Shown here piece after piece: positions 1 through 9,334 of a stretch of 64,000 bases of DNA; position 1 is the stretch's first letter; every line of letters starts with the position of its first letter. The translations under genes were made by a program, and so were the position numbers. Source of the stretch: Melieria omissa (Eukaryota; Arthropoda; Insecta; Diptera; Ulidiidae); the NCBI GenBank assembly GCA_963971225.1, contig OZ020269.1, positions 92,234,865 through 92,298,864 on the forward strand, in the 5' to 3' direction. The notes under the pieces are model-generated. The model saw nothing but the letters and a program-made list of their open reading frames with translations. It made no database searches and was not told where the DNA came from.

Positions 1-40
1 TTACAATTTAGTTAATTTTATGCATTCTGAAATTAAAAAT

Positions 41-375
41 ATGAATGATTTTATTTAATTAAAAAAATTTAATAGTTGTTTTTAGTTAATTAATTAAATA
101 AAATTAAAAGTAAATTAACTAATTAATTAATTTTTAGTAGATACAAATATCATTTGATTATCCATGCGACATGTTGAAGTGACGGGCAAAAATTAATTGT
201 ATGCAATTTAATTCATCATACGACACGATGTCCCATTCCAAATTCTGTACGTTTACGTTTTCTTCTATTATCGCAATATGAATGAATTTATTTAAATAAA
301 AAAGTTAATAATTGTTTTGAGTTAGTTAATTTTTACTAATTAATGAATTTTTAAGTTAATTTTATTATTTTATTT
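41..375. repeat. AT-rich degenerate tandem duplication
   Basis: ATGAATGATTTTATTTAATT at 41 recurs as ATGAATGAATTTATTTAAAT at 278, followed in both cases by TTAATARTTGTTTT and TTAATTAATTAA-like runs. The period is about 237 bp. No gene is present. Confidence 0.5.
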
Positions 376-1900
376 GGTCTCACATACTCGTTGCGAATCC
401 TAGTGGGCAATTTTAAGCTATTTATGTAAATGTAATAAAAAAGAAAGTCGCATTTCGACATTTTTTGTACCAGAAAACCGTTAAACAAAGTGCATTGCTT
501 ATGCAAAGCCATGCACATCAAGTTGTTGTAGTTTTTTTGTTTTTGTTATTGGCTTTGCTGTTTATGTAGTCTGGTATTTGCTGACGGCGTGGTCGCTGCT
601 GTTGCATTTATGTGACTTAATTTGTTTTCATTGCTGCACTTTGACTTCCCTCCCACCAGAACCTTCCCAACCTTTCATTGCTCCCCAAACAGCCTCTTCT
701 TGCTACCTCCCCTTTCTCTCTTACTCTTTCTCTCTCCCTCTTTCCCTCACTCTCTACTAGAGTCTATCCTGTGCACCCTTCAGCCACTCTTCGTCAGATC
801 ACAGCGTGGCCTCTCAGCTCAGCAGCAGCTGACTGACGTTTTTTGGTTTCATGTCGATAGTTGATTTGCGGTCCGCCCCCACCCACCCCCTCTTTCGAAT
901 CTAGCTCGTGTCTAGCCACACCAACATTCGACCGCCAGCACGTCACATCGTTTCGCGTCTCGTTCGTGGTTTGCGTGGCGCGTCATTTTGCAGTCAGCGC
1001 AACCAATGTGCGCGCTATTTCTATTTGCAGTTCTTGCCAGTTGTTGCAAGTATTTGCTTTATTGTTGTTCTTGGTTTTGTTGTTAGTGTTTTATGTAGTT
1101 TAGAGCTGCTTGCTATTTGCTGTTTTCGCATGCGGCACACTTTGCATTTCGCTCATTTCGCGTTGGTAATTTTTGCTTGCCGATTTTTATGTTCATTTTG
1201 CTGATATTGTTGTTGGCGATTTTGTTGTTGTTGTGTGGTTGCATTTGTATAGTCAGTGTTGCTGTTGCTGTTGTGCTGCTCCTGCTGACAAATGCAACTG
1301 TAAGCGACGCTGTGCCGCGGCATCCGGCCGAGATCAGCGCGCGGCGCGTTGCTGCTGCTACTGCACGTTGCGGCATGTTGTGTTGTGCTGCTGTTGTTGT
1401 AGTTGTTGTTGCGCGGCTGCACGGAAACGGAAGGTGCGGCTGATTTGTATGCAACGGCTGACAAATGTCGAGTAATTTTTCACTTTGCTTCCGTCGTTGC
1501 GCGTCACTCGGTGGCGGCAATGGCGGTGGCGGTGGCAGTGGTCTCAGCGACCTCGTGGTTGACTGGCCATTGTTGTTGCTTTTACTTATGCAATGTTAAT
1601 GATGTTGCTGCCGTAGGTCTATGCTATTGTTTTGTTTGTTATTTAGGTAGTTCTTGTTTTCGTTGTTGTTGTTGTTTTAAATTTTAGTACTGCAAAGTGT
1701 GTGACTTGTATTTAAATTTTTATTGTTAGTTTTTTTGTTGTTGAATCATTTCGTTGTTGCACTCATAGTCATTGTTTTTCAATTTAATCACTTTGTTGTT
1801 GTTGTGCGAGTTTATATAGTGATTAATATGAGCATTGTTGTTGTAATTGCCATCTTTGATGTTTTTGTTGTATCAGCATTATTTCAGTTAAGTAACATTT
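376..1900. other. Non-coding: pyrimidine-rich, then TTG/CTG-rich
   Basis: No gene was recognised. Between 640 and 760 the sequence is CT-rich. From 1010 to 1680 it is rich in GTT/GCT triplets. The many overlapping short frames on both strands come from these triplet runs. Confidence 0.6.
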
Positions 1901-1977
1901 CGTTGCCTGGGAAAACGAATGTCGTATGTTCCATTGAATTTAATAGCACATACGACAATCGATTTCTCAGTAGACGA
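1901..1977. repeat. Foldback (palindromic) element, copy 1
   Basis: Two arms of about 29 bp (1901-1929 and 1948-1977) are inverted copies around an 18-bp loop. The left arm and loop contain GAATGTCGTATGTTCCATTG, the same 20 bases as copy 2 at 9.27 kb. TTG-rich DNA flanks both sides. It encodes nothing. It could be a tiny foldback MITE or a folded regulatory element. Confidence 0.7.
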
Positions 1978-3982
1978 TTTGCGGCAGTTATTGTATTCAT
2001 TGTTGTTGTTGTAAAATTGTTGTAAATATGGTATGTTGTTTCTATGTATTCTATGTTTCTTATGTAAAATTGCGTTTGTTGTTGTTGCTGTTGTTAAGAT
2101 CCTTATTTCTGTTTTTTCAAGCCTGCAACAATTTTTGTTGCGATGAAATTGTTGTTGCTTTTTTACTTGATGGTTTTTTACTATTGTTGTCATTGTTGTT
2201 GTTGTTGCTGCTGCAGCAGTCAATGTTAGGTGCTTAAGTTAAAGTAGTAGTCGTTGTTGTTTATTGTTGTTGTTGTTGTCGTATTCTTTATTAGTAGCAT
2301 TCATTATTAGTATTTCTGTCAAAGTTTTTGTTGTTTCTATTGTTGGTATGTTTATAGCCGATATTATTGAAGTCATTATTCTGGATATTGTTGTAGTTGT
2401 AGTTGTATCATTGTAATTATTGTTATTGTTCTTAGGTCATTTTTAATAATGTTGTTCCCATTATGGTTTTCTGTGTTTTTCATGTATTAATTAAGTTAAT
2501 TGAAAGGTGATTATTCAAAGTGTTTGTTGTTGTTTTTGCCGCTGTTATATACACTCATACTATACATACAAATTTCATTGCAACCACGGGGTGATTAGGA
2601 GAACAGTTTCACCTCTCTTCTGGCAAAGCAAGTAATGAGGCCCACTTTCGCTGGCGACTATCACCGCCAAGTAAAAAGAGAACTGTTTCTTAGAAACACT
2701 CAACTGCGCCCCCAAAGTTTTTAGGGTTCGAGACTGGACCAGTCTACCTGTTGGCTTGTTGTTGTTGGGTTCAAAGTTACCCTTTAAAGATTCCTATAAG
2801 TTATGAGCCTCAGTTAGCCGAAGCGTTGCTTTTACAATGCTTGGAAACTCTCTTTTCCAAAGGATCGTTCTGTGTTGAGTCTGGGACCTACAGTTGTTAT
2901 GTCCATTACGAATAGCTGTCTAAAGATTCGTCCATATTTCTAGGCAATTTTTCTCTCAGATGTTTGCCGTTTCCTGCTTAGGAAGCAGCTGCCGAAAGAA
3001 ATATGTTTTCTTTTATCTTCGAACATGAGTTCAAGTGTCCTTACAGACTCGCTGAGTCACTAACTAGCTGTAACACAGTTACTGCCTGTATACAGTTTCC
3101 TCTATTGTTATGATAGTTCGCTATTATAAAAAGTATTTTGATTCGATAAACAACTGTTCCATTTTCTCTCCTCTCTTTCTTATTCCACTGCCATGAGTCA
3201 AGTCACAATTTCCTGTTCAATTTTCAAGACCAACTCATTTCAGCTGCTCCGAGCATCCCACTCTACACACCACACACACAGTGCTTTCCATCGAAGATTT
3301 TTCTTTATTATTGCTTTTCATATTTTTGTTGTTGTTGCCACCATGTTGCAACACCCTCTCTCAGGCATTAAAACTTGACTACATAACTTGACTGCAACCG
3401 CTGCAGCTGCAGCTGTAGCAATGTTGAGTGTTCTTCTCAAATGCAACGCATATTAATTCCATATGCATGTGTGTATGTATGTATTTATACATGTGTCTAT
3501 ATGCATGCGAAAAGTTTTTAAATCCGTTGTTGCGCTTGACTTGCTAAGAAGCTTTAAATACTTTTTGCAAATTTTACGCTTAATTAATTGTTTCAAGTTT
3601 AAGTTTCATCATGAAACTTTCGTTCAAACATTGATTTCAAGTGAAAAGTTCATAAGTGATGCGCAAAGATTTTGTTGTTAGTTACTTTATAAAGAAAAAA
3701 AGGCAGCAGAGAGTTTATTGAACATTTGGAATTGCATATTTTTGGAAAATATAATAATTTGTATAATACTTTATAATACTTTATGGATAGAAGTAAACAA
3801 ACTTGAAATTGTTCAGAATTGTTAAGAAACTAGTGATAGTTTGTTGTAGTGGCCAAGGAAAAGGAATTTAAAGACACGTCAAATTGTGTTTGGTGTAAAT
3901 TTTTTCCCTTTTTCACTCAAATGTGATTGGTCTGCCGCAGGTAGTCCTAAGTGATGGGGTTGCCATCTACCGCCGCTTAGGA
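1978..3982. other. Non-coding: TTG-rich, then unremarkable
   Basis: From 1990 to 2540 there are many (TTG)n runs. From 2560 to 3130 the sequence is more complex (for example ACCACGGGGTGATTAGG near 2583) and may be old transposon DNA, but nothing could be identified. 3130-3980 is AT-rich with no gene seen. Confidence 0.5.
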
Positions 3983-4094
3983 ACGACGCCTCCGATGTTG
4001 TGAGCTAATGTTCATAGCGCCATCTCTTATGTCAGGAAAGTGACAGCAGTATGGTTGGCGACTTCGCTAAGATCGGTTTGGTGCGCTGTTTTCG
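3983..4094 (+). repeat. Dispersed repeat, copy A
   Basis: This is shared with 6494-6590. Both contain ATGTTGTGAGCTA, a CGCCATCTSTTRTGTCAGG block and GACTTCGCTAAGATCGGTTT. The match stops exactly where a TTAA (4095-4098) and a piggyBac-like end begin, as expected if that element inserted here. No coding content. Confidence 0.7.
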
Positions 4095-4430
4095 TTAACT
4101 CATTGCTGCCTAATGGGTAAAATGTTACCCATGAAAACTGACTTTTTAAAAAAATCACAGAAAAGTTCGTGATAGAGTTGGGGTAAAGATGGGACTACCG
4201 GTGGAGGTGACCCTAAAATTCCGCCATCTAGCTAGAGTTACCAGACTCCAAAAATTGTGAATTTTCTGGAGGTGGAAAATGTGGTGAAACGTAGTGGCCC
4301 TAGAACCTCACAAAAATCTGCCTCCTAACTCACCTGTAAACAATACTTCTTTTGTTCACGTGTTTAGCTGATCACTTTAAAAAGTATGGAAAAAAACTAC
4401 TATTGCTGCCTAATGGGTACAAAATACCCA
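4095..4430 (+). mobile_element. piggyBac-like MITE end(s) with subterminal palindrome
   Basis: TTAA at 4095-4098 is followed by CTCATTGCTGCCTAATGGGT and the palindrome GGGTAAAATGTTACCC (4115-4130). Exactly 300 bp on, the block ATTGCTGCCTAATGGGTA recurs, with palindrome GGGTACAAAATACCC (4415-4429). The second lacks a TTAA, so it may be an internal duplicate or a damaged copy. No right-hand GGGTTAA was found. Assignment to the piggyBac superfamily is inferred from TTAA and from related ends elsewhere in this window. Confidence 0.5.
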
Positions 4431-5249
4431 ATGAATATCTCAGCAACGTGCAGAGAGAGAACGCTGAAATTTTGTTTCTGATCATTTTGGGTCAATTCCA
4501 GGTCGTGTATGAAATTTTATCAAAATCGTATGGGCGGAACTGGTACCCGGAGCAATGGGCTAATGCCCGCTTCCCCTTACAGGCGTCGCACATTGTTGCG
4601 AGTAGTGACCGAAATACCAAAATGCAATGTTATAAACAGAAAAATCTGGGTATAAAGTTTTGTTTGCAAATCCAAAGTCTTAAGAAAAAATATTGGATAA
4701 TATAAAAGTTATGAGAATTTAAAGTACACTCTCACAGCGTTAAAAAAATTGTGTACAAACAGCACATTTTTTTCTTTCAATTTGAGGTTAAATTTTTCAA
4801 AATCAATTATGAGGGGATCCCTAAAATTTACTGTTGTCTTGAGTTTAATACAATATAGGTTTGACAAGACCCAAAATTGCGCTGATTCTTCTCACCTCTT
4901 ATCAGTATCGTTATGAAGAAAATGAAACAAAGAAAACAAGTAAAGAAGAATTAAGTTAAAACTTTAAAGGTGATTTAAAAAAACACTTTTTATCATTTTC
5001 GAAATTTTTTGATATTTTGTTTTGGCAAGTATGTACATTATGCTGTAATTTTCAGCAGCGCATATTTGCGCGAATACAAGTTATTGGAATTTTTCGGTGA
5101 AGAATTGAGTGAAAATCTGCGATATTTTCATCGCTTGGTTGAATGCCAATAGCAATCGGTCAAATAATGGTTTATTGCTGAGGGACAATTTGTTGAATAT
5201 AGCTTCCGAAAATCAATTACGATTACTATTATAGTCGAAATATAAGGGT
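4431..5249. other. Non-coding, no identifiable content
   Basis: This stretch lies between the piggyBac-like end and composite repeat copy 1. A 117-residue frame (4352-4705) crosses the repeat block and has no recognisable motif. The rest is AT-rich. Confidence 0.5.
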
Positions 5250-6235
5250 TTATAGAGTTTCGGCACTACATTTTGATTTTTTTTCGTACAGACCCAAAAG
5301 TTGACAACCTAACCACTTCATTTGTATGGGAGGCGCCCTCTGTCGGTGAATGTTTGAACTGTAATTAATTTTGTATTTTTTGCACTTAGGAATGTTGACG
5401 ATTGTTGAATAAATCATTCAAATTGGTTCAGTAGTTTCCCAGATACAATGTTACTATGTACATTTACAAATTTGAAGCCAGTTCCATTGAAAATTACTAA
5501 TTTTGTATGGCAGCCCCCTGCCGGCCTCGATAGTCAAGCGGGTAGCGCGCTGGCTTCTCATACCAAAGGCTCCAGGTTCGATTCCTGGCTCGGGCTGGTG
5601 AACAACTCTTCTACTTCTATCGCTATCCACATGAAGGGAATGAGAATTACAAGAATCGCACAAGTGCGCTCTTGGCAGGCAATGGCAAAACCTCCAAGTG
5701 TGAACGAAAAACTGCCAATCGCCGTTCGGATTCGGCGTTAAACTGTAGGTCCCCTCCCCCCCTTTCCCCATCCGCTTGAAATGTGTGCTGTAACATATGT
5801 TGGCAAAACAGTGTTGCATACACAGTTCAAAAACGGGTGAAATATGTGGTATCACAATGGGCCTTTCAGGTCTCCGAGTGTGTCTCTCATAGAGGCAGCC
5901 ACCGCAATCTAACCTAACCATGGCAGCCCCCTTAATTGTTGGATATAGCAGTTAGGTGTGTATAGAAAAATTATTCGGAAGAGAAAATAAATGGGGGTTA
6001 GTCTTACATATGGAACGTCTGGGACCAACCTGTGAGCAGCGAGAGCCCACTTTTTAAAAACAATGATTTTGTATGGGAGCCTCATTAAGGGTTGAAGGTA
6101 AGGGGGTAAGTATGTTCGAAAGAAATATTCAGGAGAAAAAATTAGTATAGGTCAGTCTAAGATTTTAACCCTCTAAGAGCAACTTCTGGGCAGCTGTGGA
6201 GCAAATGGTCGAAATTTTAATTTCGATTACTTTTC
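5250..6235 (+). repeat. Composite dispersed repeat, copy 1 (interrupted by SINE)
   Basis: This is a non-coding repeat family. Shared blocks in order are: TTTCGGCACTACATTTTGAT, CCCAAAAGTTGACAAC, GAATGTTGACGATTGTTGAA, GGTTCAGTAGTTTCC, then two tandem modules of about 150 bp, each starting near TTTTGTATGGNAGCC and holding AAGAAATATTCGG and GGGGGTTAGTC. It ends with TTAACCCTCTAAGAGCAACT. The SINE at 5520-5919 sits inside the first module. Other copies are at 15830-16385 (minus) and 38230-38680 (plus). No open frame and no terminal inverted repeat were seen, so its class is unknown. Confidence 0.8.
5520..5919 (+). mobile_element. Full-length tRNA-derived SINE with 13-bp target duplication
   Basis: Seen: the left end is a tRNA-like head with a pol III A box (TAGTCAAGCGGG, 5531-5542, 11 of 12 consensus positions) and a B box (GGTTCGATTCC, 5575-5585). 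About 320 bp of unrelated body follow, ending in TCTAACCTAACC. The element is bracketed by the 13-bp direct repeat ATGGCAGCCCCCT at 5507-5519 and 5920-5932, which proves insertion into the composite repeat around it. The head looks closest by eye to a tRNA-Arg type, but the anticodon loop is distorted, so it is not a working tRNA. Three further copies lie in the window (25.3, 31.8 and 63.3 kb). It would move by borrowing LINE machinery. The family name is unknown to me. Confidence 0.9.
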
Positions 6236-6493
6236 AAATGAGTGATTTTCTTTTTAAATACTCATTTAAATACTCATTTGAAGGTGGCTTTTGTGAACTA
6301 AGATAATTTTCATTGTTAATATGAAATTTTTTTAAATCCGTTTGTATGGGAGGTGGTCGAAGTTTTGGTCCGATTTGATTGAAATTTTGCAGAGTAAGTT
6401 TTTTTCACATACAATGACTATACACCAAATTTTATTTATGTGCGACCAATACTAAGATTTTAGTCACTCCGCTATTTGAACTCGCAATACTGT

Positions 6494-6590
6494 GCGACGA
6501 CTCCAATGTTGTGAGCTATCCCTCATACCGCCATCTGTTGTGTCAGGGTTTTTTGGGACTTCGCTAAGATCGGTTTGGTGCACTGTTTTC
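6494..6590 (+). repeat. Dispersed repeat, copy B
   Basis: Second copy of the repeat at 3983-4094. It carries GACGACTCCAATGTTGTGAG, a CGCCATCTGTTGTGTCAGG block and GACTTCGCTAAGATCGGTTT. It continues into ATAAATGCTCCGG where copy A is interrupted. The short reading frame across it is accidental. Confidence 0.7.
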
Positions 6591-8890
6591 ATAAATGCTC
6601 CGGCGTCGTTGGTGCACCGTGAAGTACATACAACAAAGATAAATTCAGAATGCCCATTAAAAACTTGTTTTCTTTCTTTCTAATCCCTAAAACCTATCGG
6701 GATTATAGCAATAATACGTCCCATAAAGTTTTGAATACCCCTCAAATAATTAATTAATTAATTAGTCTTATGAATCACGCAAAATATTTGTTTGAATTCT
6801 ATGTTCTCGGTTAAAAATATGGTTTCAGAATTTGTGAGTATGTAACATAATTTTCTAACTCCAACTTTTATAGCATGGGAACATTGCTTCCAACAGTATT
6901 TTTATTTTCAAAATTAAACTCTGCTCCGAAAGGATTAAGCTGCCGGAATTTAAAACTCCCTACTTGTTCTATGCTCATTTTCTAAAACCAAAAAAATCAA
7001 GAATTTCATAGTTATAGTTTCTCTGGTTTAAATCTTTTAGTCAGTCAGACTGTGCGTCAATAAGCATCGACAATTACACATATATGACTGTTGTAAATAA
7101 TTTCTACGAAAATAAATTTTTTGAATCTATCAAACACTCATTTCATGCCTCACTCTCTTCGAACTACGCTTTTTCTTTATTCATTTAATCACTGCACGTT
7201 TTACTTTTGTTGGCATTGTGAGCGTGTGGCATGTTGGCAGCATGTGTTGTGATTTGTACGTCACACAGGCAGCTGAAGTTAATGATTGTTATTTGCACAC
7301 AACAATATACATACTCACACATACATGTATGTGTATGTGTATGTGTGCATACAAGCGCACTCACACACAGAGGCATTTAATGACCGGCAATTTTAACATT
7401 GCACAAGTGAAGTCGACTGATGGACTGCGGACGGCAGGCACCGAGCAGGATTGCTGCAAAATGGATTGGACGCGCCTGTACGGGACTCGGACGAAGTAGG
7501 CTGCACTGAGGGGTGGCAGAAGAGACAGCCAGACCGAAATGGGTTGAGTTGAGGTGAACTGAAATGCGCTCAACTTGACTGGACAGCGCTGAGCTGAACC
7601 GAACTGAACTGAACTGAACTGGTGAGCATGGGGCCGAATTGTATTGGACGGGAATGTGCTGTGCGCTTCGGCAAACCGGACGGGACTGTGTGGTATTTCG
7701 AAATTGGACACTGCTGCGTTGATCTGAACTCGGTTGGCTTGAACAGTGCTGGACTGGGTTGAACTGCGCCCGACAGTTGACGGCGCGACAGTTGGCGAAT
7801 GCAAAGCAGCCTCGTTACGGGCTGACGTAATGCCGGCGACCTGTGTTGCATACGAAATTTCGCTGACATTGCAGAAAAAATTTCGTATAAATTGAGTGTA
7901 TTTGCAATGACAGAAAAACGAACATAAAGCAAATGAAATAAATTTGGAGATTAAGCCAAAAGTCGACCGTTCAGTGAGCAAAAATGGAAAGCATGGACAA
8001 AAGTGTTTAAGTGCTGAAGAGAAAGAGTCAAGCGAAATTAACACACATACACACAGAAACAAGAGCAGAAATGCACACATGGCCTTTGGGTCAAGAAATT
8101 TGATTGTAAGGCGACTTCTTGAGTGCCAATTTCCGTTTTGAATAAATCATTTTGCGGCAACGCTAAAGTGAGCAAAAATGCACTTTGAGCATTTTCAGCA
8201 AAAGTTTTGCAGCTACACAAATCAGTGGCCGGAAGCGGCAGCGCTTAATTGCAATCGCAAAGAACTTTTACGTTTGCAGCGAATAACTTTTTCTTCGGCT
8301 GATATTTAAAATTGTTTTTTGTGGCAAGTTTTCAATGCAGACAGATTTGAGCGAGCGCGCCATTTTCTGTTAGCTGTAGCTGTGTTGAAATTCAATCAAC
8401 CTTTTCGCTAAAGTATGAGTGAAAGAAAAGGAAATGAAGAGTATGAAGGAGAGAGAGAGAGAGTGGGACAAGAGAGTAGAGAGTTGATGTGGCAAATTGT
8501 CAAAGAAATTAGTTGTGAATTGCGGCGATTTGAAGGCGTTAATCAACTTTGGCTGAAAGTGGGAAATTTGCCGGTTGCCGGTCGTAAGTGTCGTAAGGCA
8601 AAGTTGCTTGCAGGGTTGGCTAAGAATAAGAATGCAAAAAAGTATGAAAATTTGCGTCAAATTGCAAGCGTTGGCAGTGGCAGCGCAGAGGACTCGATTT
8701 TGTGGAGAGCAGTGATGGGCATTCGGCTACTCGCGAGTAATGAAATGGAACCAAATGGCCATTACTGGTGTAGAGCAAAGGAGCAAAGGAGCGAGAAAAG
8801 TTGCTATCAAGCTGAATGACTTTAATTGTGCTGAAATTTCTTACAACGACAAACGTAAGCAAAAGAAAAGTTACTTCAAAATTTGAAATA
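6591..8890. other. Non-coding with short CA and GAACT repeats
   Basis: A CA/GT tract lies at about 7300-7375. A degenerate pentamer (GAACT)n lies at about 7560-7625, with echoes to 7770, and produces a 239-residue minus-strand frame. A GA run lies at 8449-8464. The frame at 8415-8819 has no recognised motif. Confidence 0.55.
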
Positions 8891-9075
8891 AAACAAGTAA
8901 CAACAACAAGAAGAAGTAATTATTACAAAATGGCCAAAAGTTGCATAAACCGCAACAGTCAACAACAATTAAAACAATTAAAAAAATTATAAAAAAAACA
9001 AGTAACAAAAACAAGAAGAAGTCATTATTACAACATGGCCAGAAGTTGCATAAACCGCAACAGTCAATAACAACA
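8891..9075. repeat. 105-bp tandem duplication
   Basis: AACAAGTAACAACAACAAGA at 8892 recurs at 8997. Both copies run through GGCCARAAGTTGCATAAACC and CGCAACAGTCAA. It lies in CAA-rich DNA just before the second foldback element. Confidence 0.8.
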
Positions 9076-9259
9076 ACAACAATATACTGCAACAACTACA
9101 AAATTATAGTTCAACCACAAAAAACACTATGTTACATATATTAGAAAAACAACGTTAGAGCAACAACAAAAATTACGGTTTGTGCGAAGTACATCACGGC
9201 CAATGTTTTTGTTGTTGTTGTTGTAGCATCATTGTTGTCATAAGCGTATTTTAACAAAT

Positions 9260-9334
9260 CGTTGCCTCAGAAAACGAATGTCGTATGTTCCATTGAGCCT
9301 ACTACGACATACGACATTTGTGTTCTGAGGCGAC
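9260..9334. repeat. Foldback (palindromic) element, copy 2
   Basis: Arms of about 29 bp (9260-9288 and 9305-9334) pair with few mismatches. The left arm has GTTGCCTCAGAAAACGAATG and the right arm has the reverse of TCGCCTCAGAACACAAATG. The outer flanks are (TTG)n on the left and (CAA)n on the right, so the hairpin can extend to roughly 9205-9420. It shares its core with 1901-1977. Confidence 0.75.

Noticed and set aside
160..240. Third copy of the foldback motif (CATACGACACGATGTCCC)
   Set aside because: Only a few bases agree and the arms do not pair convincingly.
5520..5600. tRNA gene
   Set aside because: A and B boxes are good, but the anticodon arm does not fold and the unit continues into a SINE body with a target duplication.
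6168..6195. Another TTAACCC transposon end (also at 15866, minus strand)
   Set aside because: It occurs at the same internal place in two copies of the composite repeat, so it belongs to that repeat.
7361..8080. 239-residue minus-strand frame
   Set aside because: Partly driven by the GAACT pentamer repeat; no recognised domain or splice signals.
8415..8819. 134-residue plus-strand frame starting MSERKGNEEY
   Set aside because: No recognised motif; begins in a GA-rich run; nothing supports transcription.
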